A stretch of 64,000 nucleotides of DNA from positions 2,418,001-2,482,000 of the forward strand of contig NZ_JBBKTU010000001.1 of NCBI RefSeq assembly GCF_037892605.1. Direction: 5' to 3'. Source of the stretch: Lacibacter sp. H407 (GTDB taxonomy: Bacteria; Bacteroidota; Bacteroidia; Chitinophagales; Chitinophagaceae). Shown piece after piece: positions 24,569 to 33,851 of the stretch; positions within the stretch are counted from its first letter, which is position 1; each line of letters starts with the position of its first letter. The notes below the pieces were generated by a model. It was not told where the DNA came from and ran no database searches. It saw only the letters and a program-made list of their open reading frames with translations. The position numbers and the translations under genes were made by a program.

Positions 24569-26686
24569 ATGAGTTTACCGAAAAGATATTTAATTACTAG
24601 TGCGCTCCCTTATGCCAACGGTTTAAAGCATGTGGGTCATTTGGCCGGTGCTTATATCCCGGCAGATATTTATGCCCGTTACTTGCGTGCACAAAAAAGA
24701 GATGTGGTGTTTGTTTGCGGAAGTGATGAGCATGGAACTGCTATTCCTATTCAGGCAACAAAAGAAGGTACAACGCCGAGAGCCATTATTGATAAATACC
24801 ACGAAGCCATGAAACAGGATTTTGAAGACCTGAACATGAGCTTTGATATTTATCACCGCACCAGCGAGCCCATTCATCATGAAACAGCGCAGGAGTTTTT
24901 TACATACCTGCATGAACGTGGTGAACTGGAAACAAAAGAAACGGAACAGTATTTCGACGAAGAGGCAAAAACATTTTTGGCCGATCGTTATATAAAAGGT
25001 ACTTGTCCGAATTGTGGCAGCGATCGTGCATTTGGTGATCAGTGTGAAAATTGCGGACGTACATTAAGTCCGGATGAATTGATCAACCCCGTAAGTACAC
25101 TCAGCGGTAAAGCGCCTATCAAAAAGAAAACATCGCATTGGTATTTGCCATTGGGCAAACACGAAGAGTTTTTGCGTGAGTGGATTTTAAAAGAACATAA
25201 AGATGATTGGCGTGCAACCGTAGTAGGGCAGTGTAAAAGCTGGATCGAAGGTGGGTTGCAATCAAGAGCTGTTACAAGAGATCTTGATTGGGGAATTAAA
25301 GTGCCGTTGAAAGATGCAGAAGGTAAAGTGCTTTATGTTTGGTTTGACGCTCCGATTGGTTATGTAAGTGCAACCAAGCAATGGGCCATCGATAACAACA
25401 AAGATTGGGAACCATATTGGTACGACAAGGATACAAAGCTTGTTCAGTTTATCGGAAAGGATAATATCGTATTTCATTGCATCATTTTCCCGATCATGTT
25501 GAAGTTGCATGGAAATATTCTGCCAACAAATGTTCCGGCCAATGAGTTCTTAAATCTTGAAGGCGATAAAATGAGTACCAGCCGCAACTGGAAACTCGAC
25601 ATGCGTGATTACATCAACGATTTCGTGAAGAAAGAAAATGGTGGTGGGCAGGCGGTTGATATGCTTCGTTATTACTTAACACAAATTGCTCCTGAAACAA
25701 AAGACAGTGAGTTTATGTGGAAAGGTTTTCAGGATGCTGTGAACAGTGAACTGGGAAACATCTTCGGCAACTTTGTAAACCGAACTTGGGTGTTGATGCA
25801 TAAACTTTGCGGTAGTAAAGTGCCGAAGCTTCATGAAGATGTGTTGGTGGAAGATGATAGATGGATCATCAGTGAAATCGAAAGTGCAAAAGCGAAAGTT
25901 GAAAATTTATTAGAAGAGTATAAGTTTCGTGAAGCGTTGTTTGAAGTGATCGATCTAAGTCGTAAGGGTAATCAGTACATGCAGAAGAAAGAACCGTGGA
26001 TCGTTGCGAAAAAGTTGGCTGAAGATCCCGAAGCACAAAAGAGCATTGATAATACCATGCATTTGTGTTTGCAGTTAAGTGCAAATCTTGCCATCCTCAT
26101 CAATCCATTCTTGCCAAACACAGCTAAGAAAATGTTGGGTATGATGAAAGTGGTGGAGAAAATGCTCGATTGGGAAAATGCAGGTAAGGTGAAATTGCTG
26201 AGTGTTGGTTATACCATGCGTGCACCTGAACTGCTGTTCAGAAAAATTGAAGACGACGAAATAAAATACCAGGTAGAAAAATTAAAGTCAGGTCTTATAA
26301 AACCTGAAACAACAACAAATAAAGTGGAAGAAGTAAAATCTGAAGTCGCCAATCTGAAATCCGAAATTCAATTCGATGATTTCGCTAAGATCGATCTCAA
26401 AGTAGGAACGATTGTAACAGCAGAAAAAGTTGAGAAAGCGGACAAGCTGTTAAAGCTTTCGGTTGATCTTGGTTTTGAAACGAGAACGATTGTAAGCGGT
26501 ATTGCTTTGCATTTTGCGCCTGAAGATATTGTTGGCAAACAAGTAGTGGTAGTTGCAAATCTTGCTCCACGTAAAATGCGTGGTATTGAAAGCAATGGAA
26601 TGATCTTAATGGCAGAGGACAAAGAAGGCAAACTGCATTTTGTAAAGCCGGAAACGGTGATCAATCCGGGTGCAGGCGTAAGTTAA
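24569..26686 (+). CDS. metG: Methionyl-tRNA synthetase
   Basis: A 705-residue class I aminoacyl-tRNA synthetase that charges tRNA-Met. The ATG at 24569 (MSLPKRYLIT) is chosen because the catalytic fold begins directly after it; an in-frame GTG 45 bp upstream would add a non-conserved tail encoded by a repeated element. Motifs: HVGH (the HIGH signature), a four-Cys zinc knuckle (CPNCG...CENCG) and KMSTS (the KMSKS loop). The last 105 residues or so form the EMAP/Trbp111-like tRNA-binding domain (KIDLKVGTI, NLAPRKMRG), found in dimeric bacterial MetRS. Confidence 0.97.
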   Translation: MSLPKRYLITSALPYANGLKHVGHLAGAYIPADIYARYLRAQKRDVVFVCGSDEHGTAIPIQATKEGTTPRAIIDKYHEAMKQDFEDLNMSFDIYHRTSEPIHHETAQEFFTYLHERGELETKETEQYFDEEAKTFLADRYIKGTCPNCGSDRAFGDQCENCGRTLSPDELINPVSTLSGKAPIKKKTSHWYLPLGKHEEFLREWILKEHKDDWRATVVGQCKSWIEGGLQSRAVTRDLDWGIKVPLKDAEGKVLYVWFDAPIGYVSATKQWAIDNNKDWEPYWYDKDTKLVQFIGKDNIVFHCIIFPIMLKLHGNILPTNVPANEFLNLEGDKMSTSRNWKLDMRDYINDFVKKENGGGQAVDMLRYYLTQIAPETKDSEFMWKGFQDAVNSELGNIFGNFVNRTWVLMHKLCGSKVPKLHEDVLVEDDRWIISEIESAKAKVENLLEEYKFREALFEVIDLSRKGNQYMQKKEPWIVAKKLAEDPEAQKSIDNTMHLCLQLSANLAILINPFLPNTAKKMLGMMKVVEKMLDWENAGKVKLLSVGYTMRAPELLFRKIEDDEIKYQVEKLKSGLIKPETTTNKVEEVKSEVANLKSEIQFDDFAKIDLKVGTIVTAEKVEKADKLLKLSVDLGFETRTIVSGIALHFAPEDIVGKQVVVVANLAPRKMRGIESNGMILMAEDKEGKLHFVKPETVINPGAGVS

Positions 26687-26806
26687 TCTTGCTTAATTCA
26701 AAAAAAAGTCACATTATTGTTACCGAATTGGATATGACCTTTAAACAATTCTTTTTGTGATGTGTTCTGTAACCTGAATACGATAATTGTTTGTTGAGTC
26801 ATTTTC

Positions 26807-26814
26807 TACATTTG
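26807..26814 (+). promoter_or_regulatory. -7 element of the sigma/anti-sigma operon
   Basis: TACATTTG is an exact match to the Bacteroidota TAnnTTTG consensus, 20 bp before the TTG start of the sigma gene. A TTG lies 17 bp upstream of it (26787-26789), close to but short of the usual spacing. Confidence 0.45.
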
Positions 26815-26833
26815 TTAAACAGCTATATATTTT

Positions 26834-27385
26834 TTGTTTACTGCCGCAACATATAATGAAACAGATCTGGTAACCCGTTTGAATAACGGGGATCAGCAGG
26901 CGATGTCTGAACTCTATGATCGTTTTTCAGGTGCCATCCTTGGTGTCATCATGAAAATCATCACCGATCAGGCTACTGCTGAAGATGTATTGCAGGAAAC
27001 AATGCTCAAGATCTGGAACAATATCGGCAGCTTCGATACATCAAAAGGCAGGCTTTTCACGTGGATGATCAATATTGCCCGTAACCAGTCGATTGATAAA
27101 ACACGCTCCAAAAATTTTAAGAACAGTTCGCAAAACTCTTCTTTAGAAGATTCCGTATATGTTAGCGAAACCGTTCCTTCAGCAGGAGCAAGTATTGATA
27201 CAATGGATGTTCAAAACTGGCTATTACATCTGCCCGAAGAAAACCGACAGTTAATGCGTTTGGCTTATTTCATGGGTTATACCCAGGAAGAGATAAGCAA
27301 AGAATTAAATATGCCGTTGGGAACAGTAAAAACCAAAATCAGGAATAGTTTAATTGTATTACGTAAAAAACTAAATGTAACCTGA
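26834..27385 (+). CDS. ECF RNA polymerase sigma factor (SigK-like)
   Basis: A 183-residue ECF sigma-70 factor. The start is TTG at 26834; an in-frame stop occurs 18 bp upstream and the next ATG would delete part of region 2. Region 2 is visible (EDVLQETMLKIW, GRLFTWMINIARNQSID) and so is region 4 (LPEENRQLMRLAYFMGYTQEEISKEL, PLGTVKTKIR). Its stop is 1 bp before a GTG-initiated anti-sigma gene, so the two are translationally coupled. The RskA-type partner places it in the SigK-like group. The regulon is unknown. Confidence 0.93.
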   Translation: MFTAATYNETDLVTRLNNGDQQAMSELYDRFSGAILGVIMKIITDQATAEDVLQETMLKIWNNIGSFDTSKGRLFTWMINIARNQSIDKTRSKNFKNSSQNSSLEDSVYVSETVPSAGASIDTMDVQNWLLHLPEENRQLMRLAYFMGYTQEEISKELNMPLGTVKTKIRNSLIVLRKKLNVT

Positions 27386-27386
27386 C

Positions 27387-28223
27387 GTGGATTTAAGTTG
27401 TATCATACAATCCGGTGACCTGGAACTTTATGTTCTTGGTATGCTTCCTCCCGAAGAGGCGAGCAAAGTGGAAACACTTGCCCAATTGTTCCCCGAAATT
27501 CAGCAAGAACTGGATGCGATCGCTTCAACATTTGAAGCAGGCGCTATGCAAATGGCCGTTACCCCATCTTCTTCTGTTAAAGACAAATTAATGGCATCGC
27601 TTCCTGCAAAATCAGGAGTTGTTGCTATACCGGAAGCAAATGGTTCCCCGGCAAAAGTGGTAGAGATGAAACCTGTTGCTGAACAACGTTCTTCTTTCAG
27701 CAAGTTGGCAATTGCTGCTTCATGGGGCTTGTTCCTCCTGGCCGGTGCTTTTGCAGTGTACCTGTATAATGGTAACCAGCAATTGAAAACTGATGTAGCT
27801 ACGTTGCAACAAAACGCAACGACCTCTGAACAGCAAGTGGCTGAACTCAATAAAAAAGTTTCTTCTTACGAATTATACCGCCAGTTGAAATCTGATCCTT
27901 CGCTGACTTCTGTTGCGTTGGCTTCCGTAAAGCCCGAAGTAAAGCAACAGGCTGAAGTATTCTGGAATAAAACAACGGGCGAGTTATTTATCGATCCTTC
28001 TTCATTACCACCCGCACCAAAAGGGAAACAGTACCAGCTTTGGTTCCTCATTGATGGACAACCAACCGATGCCGGTATGATCAGTTTAACTGATGTAGCT
28101 TCTATTCAAAAAATGAAGCAGACCAAGCCGGGAGCACAGATGTTCGCTATTACGCTTGAAGACGAAGGTGGTAAACCTACTCCTGACCTGAGCGCATTGG
28201 TTGTAGCCGGAAAAGTGAGCTGA
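27387..28223 (+). CDS. RskA-like transmembrane anti-sigma factor
   Basis: A 278-residue protein starting at GTG. The N-terminal cytoplasmic domain (about 1-100) has the LELYVLGML segment typical of anti-sigma factors but no HxxxCxxC zinc motif. One membrane helix follows (about 108-127), then a short coiled coil (LQQNATTSEQQVAELNKK) and the periplasmic RskA domain with PPAPKGKQYQLWFLIDG. It should hold the adjacent ECF sigma factor at the membrane and release it on an envelope signal. Confidence 0.92.
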   Translation: MDLSCIIQSGDLELYVLGMLPPEEASKVETLAQLFPEIQQELDAIASTFEAGAMQMAVTPSSSVKDKLMASLPAKSGVVAIPEANGSPAKVVEMKPVAEQRSSFSKLAIAASWGLFLLAGAFAVYLYNGNQQLKTDVATLQQNATTSEQQVAELNKKVSSYELYRQLKSDPSLTSVALASVKPEVKQQAEVFWNKTTGELFIDPSSLPPAPKGKQYQLWFLIDGQPTDAGMISLTDVASIQKMKQTKPGAQMFAITLEDEGGKPTPDLSALVVAGKVS

Positions 28224-28341
28224 TCTTTCCTTACAAAAATTTAGCTGTTAATTTCATTTCAAGTCTTTTGTGAAATAGCTTTTAATGCTATCTTCGATGC
28301 AAATAGTTGCATAGCTAACTAATTTTGATAAAGCTTGAAAT

Positions 28342-30720
28342 ATGAAACGTACAATTAAGAAAGTCGCTGTTCTTGGCAGCGGCGTCATGGGCTCCAGAAT
28401 AGCCTGTCACTTTGCAGGTGTTGGTTTACAAACGATCTTATTAGATATGGTGCCGAAGGGTTTTGAAGAAAGTGCCAAGCCTGCCGAACGAAATAAATTG
28501 GTGAACGATGCTTTAGCTGCGGCTATCAAAAGCAATCCATCGCCTGTTTATACAAAAGATGTGGTGAAGAAAATTACAACGGGCAACTTCACCGATAACA
28601 TGAAAGACATAGCTTCCTGCGATTGGGTGATTGAAGTTGTAGTTGAACGTCTCGACATCAAGCAACTCATTTTTGAACAGGTAGAAAAATATCGTAAGCC
28701 CGGTACACTCATCACTTCCAATACTTCCGGTATTCCTATCAGCATGATGGCCGAAGGAAGAAGTGATGATTTCAAAAAACATTTCTGCGGCACGCACTTC
28801 TTTAATCCGCCACGCTATCTGCGTTTGCTTGAGATTATTCCAACAAAATATACCGATCAATCAGTAGTTGATTTCTTAATGAACTATGGCGATCTCTATC
28901 TCGGCAAAACAACGGTGTTGTGTAAAGACACACCTGCATTCATCGCCAACCGTGTTGGTGTGTTTGGGATGATGTCGATTATGAATTTGATGGATAAAAT
29001 GAAGTTGACCATTGATGAGATCGAAGCATTAACAGGTCCAATCATTGGCCGACCGAAATCTGCAACCTTCCGCACAGGCGATGTTGTTGGTTTAGATACA
29101 TTGGTGAAGGTAGCAAAGGGTGTTGCAGAGAATTGTCCCAATGATGAAGCAAAAGAAATTTTTGCCATTCCTTCCTGGTTAAATAAAATGATCGAGAATA
29201 ACTGGCTGGGAGATAAGACCGGTCAGGGTTTCTTTAAGAAGAATAAAGGTGCAGGCGGTGAGAAAGAAATTCTTACACTTAACCTGCAAACAATGGAGTA
29301 TGGTCCACGTGTAAAACCAAAGTTTGCAAGTGTGGAAGCTGCAAAGCCGATCGATGATCTCAAAACGAGATTAAAAATGTTGTGCAGCAGTACCGATAAA
29401 GCCGGTGAGTTTTACAAGCAGTTTCATTATAGTTTGTTCTCTTATATCTCGCATCGTATTCCGGAGATCAGTGATGAGTTGTATCGTGTAGATGATGCAA
29501 TGATGGCGGGCTTTGGTTGGGAAATCGGTGCATTTGAAAGTTGGGATGTGTTAGGTGTTGCAAAAACTGTTGATGCCATGAAAGCTGCCGGTTATAAAGT
29601 AGCAGCTTGGGTGGATGAGATGATTGCAAGCGGTGCAACAAGTTTTTACAAAGTTGAAAACAACAAACGTGTTTGTTACGATCCTGCAAGTAAATCATAC
29701 AAAGTAATTCCGGGTGGCGATGCATTTATTGTGATGAAGAATTTCGAGAATCAGACTGTTTGGAAAAATGCAAGCTGCAGAACCTATCATTTAGGTGATG
29801 ATGTGTTGGGCCTGGAATGGAATACCAAAATGGGCAGCATTGGTGGCGAAGTATTGGAAGGTATTCAGAAGTCCATTGCATTAGCAGAAGACAAATACAA
29901 AGGTTTGGTGATAGCGAATGACGCTGCACAATTCAGTGCCGGTGCCAATGTGGGTATGATCTTTATGCTGGCCATTGAACAGGAATATGATGAACTGGAT
30001 ATGGCTATTCGTATGTTCCAGAATACCATGATGCGTGCCCGCTATTCTTATATTCCGGTAGTAGTAGCGCCACATGGTTTAACATTAGGCGGTGCATGTG
30101 AATTGAGTTTACATAGTGATAAAGTTTGTGCAGCTGCAGAAACCTATATCGGGCTTGTTGAATTAGGTGTTGGCTTGATTCCTGGCGGCGGTGGCACCAA
30201 AGAATTTGTTTTACGTGCAGCTGATGAAATGCACGAAGATGAACCTGAAACCATCACACTAAAAAATCGTTTCTTATCCATCGCCACAGCAAAGGTGGCA
30301 ACCTCAGCGAAAGAAGGTTTTGAAATGGGTGTGTTCCGCAAAGGACTGGATGAAGTGGTGATGAATCAAGGTCGCAGAATTGCAGAAGCAAAAAAATCGG
30401 TGATTGAAATTTATGATAGTGGTTATGTTGCTCCAACGCAACGCAGCGATGTAAAAGTATTGGGTCGGTCTGCTCTTGGGGCTTTGCTTGCCGGTATCAA
30501 CGGAATGAAAACAGCAGGTTACGCAACAGAACATGATTCTGTTGTTGCGAAGAAACTTGCTTACGTAATGTGCGGAGGTGATTTAAGTGAACCGACTTTG
30601 GTGACTGAACAATACTTACTCGATTTAGAACGTGAAGCTTTCTTATCACTTTGCGGTGAAAAGAAATCGCTGGAACGCATACAGAGTGTGTTGAAAGGTG
30701 GGAAGCCGGTGAGGAATTAA
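28342..30720 (+). CDS. 3-hydroxyacyl-CoA dehydrogenase / enoyl-CoA hydratase fusion (FadN-like)
   Basis: A 792-residue bifunctional beta-oxidation protein. The N-terminal NAD-binding dehydrogenase half (VAVLGSGVMGSRIA at residues 8-22) with its C-terminal helical domain comes first, and a crotonase domain follows (LGGACELSLHSDKV; LGVGLIPGGGGTKEF). This dehydrogenase-first order and the length match Bacillus FadN rather than E. coli FadB, in which the hydratase is N-terminal. It should hydrate and oxidise acyl-CoA intermediates. A partner thiolase is not adjacent in this window. A TAATTTTG -7-like element lies at 28320-28327, 14 bp before the ATG. Confidence 0.93.
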   Translation: MKRTIKKVAVLGSGVMGSRIACHFAGVGLQTILLDMVPKGFEESAKPAERNKLVNDALAAAIKSNPSPVYTKDVVKKITTGNFTDNMKDIASCDWVIEVVVERLDIKQLIFEQVEKYRKPGTLITSNTSGIPISMMAEGRSDDFKKHFCGTHFFNPPRYLRLLEIIPTKYTDQSVVDFLMNYGDLYLGKTTVLCKDTPAFIANRVGVFGMMSIMNLMDKMKLTIDEIEALTGPIIGRPKSATFRTGDVVGLDTLVKVAKGVAENCPNDEAKEIFAIPSWLNKMIENNWLGDKTGQGFFKKNKGAGGEKEILTLNLQTMEYGPRVKPKFASVEAAKPIDDLKTRLKMLCSSTDKAGEFYKQFHYSLFSYISHRIPEISDELYRVDDAMMAGFGWEIGAFESWDVLGVAKTVDAMKAAGYKVAAWVDEMIASGATSFYKVENNKRVCYDPASKSYKVIPGGDAFIVMKNFENQTVWKNASCRTYHLGDDVLGLEWNTKMGSIGGEVLEGIQKSIALAEDKYKGLVIANDAAQFSAGANVGMIFMLAIEQEYDELDMAIRMFQNTMMRARYSYIPVVVAPHGLTLGGACELSLHSDKVCAAAETYIGLVELGVGLIPGGGGTKEFVLRAADEMHEDEPETITLKNRFLSIATAKVATSAKEGFEMGVFRKGLDEVVMNQGRRIAEAKKSVIEIYDSGYVAPTQRSDVKVLGRSALGALLAGINGMKTAGYATEHDSVVAKKLAYVMCGGDLSEPTLVTEQYLLDLEREAFLSLCGEKKSLERIQSVLKGGKPVRN

Positions 30721-30741
30721 ATAATTATTCATTCGAAATAG

Positions 30742-30776
30742 AAAGCGTTGGTTAATTTTAATCAACGCTTTTTTTA
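30742..30776 (+). terminator. Terminator after the FadN-like gene
   Basis: AAAGCGTTG (30742-30750) pairs with CAACGCTTT (30763-30771), followed by a T run that ends at the ATG of the next gene (30776). The next gene therefore begins directly at the end of the terminator. Confidence 0.8.
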
Positions 30777-31387
30777 TGCAATACAAAGTCGCAATTTTTC
30801 TTTTTAACGAAGTTGAGGTACTTGATTTCGCAGGACCGTTTGAGGTATTCAGTGTAGCAGGTTTAAGAACATTGCCTGAAGTACCTTTTGATGTTTTCAC
30901 CGTTGCACAGTTTGAAAGCATCGAAGCAAGAAATCATTTAACCGTCAAGCCAACGTATACATTGGCAAATGCACCTAAAGCTGATATCATACTTATTCCC
31001 GGTGGTGGAGGGCGACATGCAGATGGAACTCCGTTTGGCAGCAGAAGAGAAATGAACAATCCCGTTGTACTCGATTGGGTAAAAGAACAAGCGGCCGAGG
31101 CGAAGTTGGTGTTAAGTGTTTGTACCGGTTCGCTCATTTTAGGTAAGGCTGGATTACTTGAGGGACTGGAAGCAACCACACACTTCAAAGCGATTGATGG
31201 ACTAAAAGAGATCTCCGATCAAATTCATGTAAAAGAAAATGTGCGGTTTGTTGATAATGGAACAGTCATTACATCAGCAGGTATTTCTGCAGGCATCGAT
31301 ATGAGTTTGTACACCGTTGGTAAACTCTTTGGCAAAGATGTAGCAGATGAAACAGCGAAGTATATGCAGTATGATTACTGGAGTTGA
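30776..31387 (+). CDS. DJ-1/PfpI family protein (isonitrile-hydratase-like)
   Basis: A 203-residue DJ-1/PfpI superfamily protein. The N-terminal FLFNEVEVLDFAGPFEVF segment, IPGGGGR and the nucleophile elbow SVCTGS with Cys116 are visible, as is the TSAGISAGIDMSLY segment shared with isonitrile-hydratase/GATase1-like members. No helix-turn-helix domain is fused, unlike many AraC-type relatives. The enzymatic activity cannot be deduced. The ATG lies at the end of the upstream terminator's T run. Confidence 0.9.
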   Translation: MQYKVAIFLFNEVEVLDFAGPFEVFSVAGLRTLPEVPFDVFTVAQFESIEARNHLTVKPTYTLANAPKADIILIPGGGGRHADGTPFGSRREMNNPVVLDWVKEQAAEAKLVLSVCTGSLILGKAGLLEGLEATTHFKAIDGLKEISDQIHVKENVRFVDNGTVITSAGISAGIDMSLYTVGKLFGKDVADETAKYMQYDYWS

Positions 31388-31408
31388 TCGATTCCAAATT
31401 ACTTTCCT

Positions 31409-32068
31409 ATGGCACTTGCACAACTTATACAATCCTCCAGTCAACTCATCATTCATTCTCATTTCTACATTTATGGAGATGCGGCTACAGAAATGTTGAC
31501 GAAGCAGATCTGCAATGATATTTCGCAGCATTGGAACGAACCAAAAGCAAATATTCTTTACAAGAACGACTGGTATAAATTAAGCTTCGATATTAAAGCA
31601 GTGTATCAACCACAACTGAAACCGGAAGACGTGTGGTACAATACCGATCCTAAATTATTCTTCTTCCGCATCGAAGAGTATTCGCCATTAGATATTTCAT
31701 TTGTAGATGGCATCGGTAGCAACACCGGTTATTTCAAACTGGCTAATCTCTTACAAACATCAACTACTGCGGCACATGAATACGGACATATGATCGGTTT
31801 GCATCATCCCAAAGAATTGGATGTTCGTGAGCATTCAGCGCCAGGTATCATGTACCCACGTGGCACCTTGTGCGATCCGCATTTTCAATACGATCCTGCA
31901 GCTACTCCGGGACAAAAGGGCGGCACATTAGATCCTAAACACCGGAAAGTATTGGAAGAAGATATTCAACAACTCAAACTCCATAAACTGGATTTTGATG
32001 AAGCAGGCTTTGCCGTTCTTGGAGATTTTACAAGTATTTATCACGCACATTACCTGCCAAAAGAATAA
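31409..32068 (+). CDS. Small metzincin-like zinc protease, apparently cytoplasmic
   Basis: A 219-residue protein with a complete metzincin zinc signature, HEYGHMIGLHH (His123, Glu124, His127, His133 region with Gly130), and a plausible Met-turn about 20 residues later (APGIMYPRG, Met148). There is no signal peptide, propeptide or extra domain. The rest (for example NDWYKLSFDIKAVYQPQL) is not a family I recognise. Inferred activity: zinc-dependent proteolysis. It starts 22 bp after the DJ-1-like gene and precedes an ABC exporter by 42 bp, which hints at co-transcription but does not show a shared function. Confidence 0.78.
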   Translation: MALAQLIQSSSQLIIHSHFYIYGDAATEMLTKQICNDISQHWNEPKANILYKNDWYKLSFDIKAVYQPQLKPEDVWYNTDPKLFFFRIEEYSPLDISFVDGIGSNTGYFKLANLLQTSTTAAHEYGHMIGLHHPKELDVREHSAPGIMYPRGTLCDPHFQYDPAATPGQKGGTLDPKHRKVLEEDIQQLKLHKLDFDEAGFAVLGDFTSIYHAHYLPKE

Positions 32069-32109
32069 TCAATTACATTTAGCTTTCATTTATCATCACA
32101 AACAAATCT

Positions 32110-33003
32110 ATGAGCATATTACAGGTTCAGGATCTCAAAAAAACGTACGGAAAAATACAGGCGCTGAAAGGCGTGTCGTTTGAGATACCGCAAGGCGCTG
32201 TATTTGGAATTCTCGGCCCCAATGGAAGTGGTAAAACAACCATGCTAAGCATTATCCTCGATGTATTGAATGCAGACAGTGGTACATACTCCTGGTTTGA
32301 AAAGCCGGCATCACCGGATCTTCGTAAGCATATTGGTTCATTGCTTGAAACGCCGAATTTTTATCATTACTTATCGGCTGTAAATAATTTGAAGATCACC
32401 AACAGCATTAGTGGCCGTGGCGATGCAGCTGCAATTGATGCGGTATTGCAGAAGGTGAAATTGTTTGAGCGACGTAATAGTAAGTTCAGCAGTTACAGTT
32501 TGGGTATGAAACAACGGTTAGCTATAGCCGCAGCTTTGTTAGGAGACCCGCAGATATTGGTGCTTGATGAACCTACAAACGGACTTGACCCTGTTGGTAT
32601 CATGGAAATTCGTGAGCTGATCATTGAACTAAGTAAGAAAGGTCATACCATTATTATGGCCAGTCACTTACTCGATGAAGTGGAAAAAGTTTGTACGCAT
32701 GTTGCTATTTTAAAAACAGGCACATTGGTTACTTCAGGTTCGGTAGAAGATGTATTAGTGGATGAAGATGTGGTGGAATTAGGTGCAGTAGACATGGAGC
32801 AATTAAAAACAATCCTCAGCAACTATCCCGGTAAAACTGCAACTACCGTTAATGCACAAACAATACAATTGCATTTTCCGAAAGGTACTGCCAGTGCCGA
32901 AGAAGTAAATCGTTATTGTTTCAATAACGGTATTGCATTGCAATATCTCTCCATTAAGAAAAAGCGATTGGAAGAACGATTCTTTGAACTCACCAATAAT
33001 TAA
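32110..33003 (+). CDS. ABC transporter ATP-binding protein (BcrA/CcmA-type)
   Basis: A 297-residue nucleotide-binding subunit. Walker A is GPNGSGKTT, the signature is YSLGMKQRLAIA (the LSGGQ position reads YSLGM), Walker B is ILVLDEPTNGLDP, and the switch His is in MASHLL. The C-terminal extension of about 80 residues is typical of ABC-2 type exporters of the bacitracin/antibiotic class. Paired with the permease 24 bp downstream. The exported substrate is unknown. Confidence 0.95.
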   Translation: MSILQVQDLKKTYGKIQALKGVSFEIPQGAVFGILGPNGSGKTTMLSIILDVLNADSGTYSWFEKPASPDLRKHIGSLLETPNFYHYLSAVNNLKITNSISGRGDAAAIDAVLQKVKLFERRNSKFSSYSLGMKQRLAIAAALLGDPQILVLDEPTNGLDPVGIMEIRELIIELSKKGHTIIMASHLLDEVEKVCTHVAILKTGTLVTSGSVEDVLVDEDVVELGAVDMEQLKTILSNYPGKTATTVNAQTIQLHFPKGTASAEEVNRYCFNNGIALQYLSIKKKRLEERFFELTNN

Positions 33004-33027
33004 CCTGACCCATCAATTATTATATCT

Positions 33028-33846
33028 ATGCTTCATTTATTCAGAACAGAGTGGCTTAAATTAAAGAACTATCCTGGCTTTTGGTGGATCATGGCCATTA
33101 CAGTATTGTCGTATCCCGGCATTAATGGCATGTTTTATTTCATTTACAAACAAAATACTGCTAATTCAAAAAGCGCAGCACAAATGCTGAAGATGCTCAT
33201 CGGTAATCCATTTGAATTTCCGGAAGTATTTCGTACAACTGCTTTTGCTTCTTCAATGTTTGTTGTAATACCAGCCATTCTTGTGATCATGCTTATCACC
33301 AACGAGTATACGTACAAAACAAACCGCCAGAATGTAATTGATGGCTGGAGCAGGAACGAGTTTCTGATCGCAAAATTTTTGAACGTTGTTATTATTTCAC
33401 TCATTGTAATTGCACTTTACCTCATCGTTACACTCTCAATAGGCTTCAGCACAACCGGTGCTGATGTAAAAGATAAATTCCAGCTGGCACATTACGCAGC
33501 CCTTTTTAGTCTGCAAACCTTTGCTCAATTGTCATTTGCATTTCTGTTGGGGCTTCTTATAAAAAGAGCATTCATTGCACTGGGGGTATTTATTTTTTAT
33601 AAGATCATTATTGAAAATATTGGGGCTGAGTTGCTCAACAAATATGTACATGCAGATACCGGTCGTTTTTTACCTACTGAGTCATCAGATCTTTTAACAC
33701 CTGTACCTGCTTTTCTCGGCAGGCTCGATCCGAAAGTATATGAACATGCGCTCAGTCTCATCAATCAGCAGGTGTTTATCACCATTGCATATCTGTTTAT
33801 ATTTTGGGGATTGGTTTTCTGGATCTATAAAAAGCGTGACCTTTGA
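33028..33846 (+). CDS. ABC-2 type transporter permease
   Basis: A 272-residue membrane protein with about six hydrophobic helices in the ABC-2 arrangement, starting MLHLFRTEWLKLKNYPGFW, the usual amphipathic elbow helix. Partner of the ATPase immediately upstream. The ATG of the next gene follows its stop by 5 bp, so a small secreted protein may belong to the same transcript. Confidence 0.9.
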   Translation: MLHLFRTEWLKLKNYPGFWWIMAITVLSYPGINGMFYFIYKQNTANSKSAAQMLKMLIGNPFEFPEVFRTTAFASSMFVVIPAILVIMLITNEYTYKTNRQNVIDGWSRNEFLIAKFLNVVIISLIVIALYLIVTLSIGFSTTGADVKDKFQLAHYAALFSLQTFAQLSFAFLLGLLIKRAFIALGVFIFYKIIIENIGAELLNKYVHADTGRFLPTESSDLLTPVPAFLGRLDPKVYEHALSLINQQVFITIAYLFIFWGLVFWIYKKRDL

Positions 33847-33851
33847 TAAAC

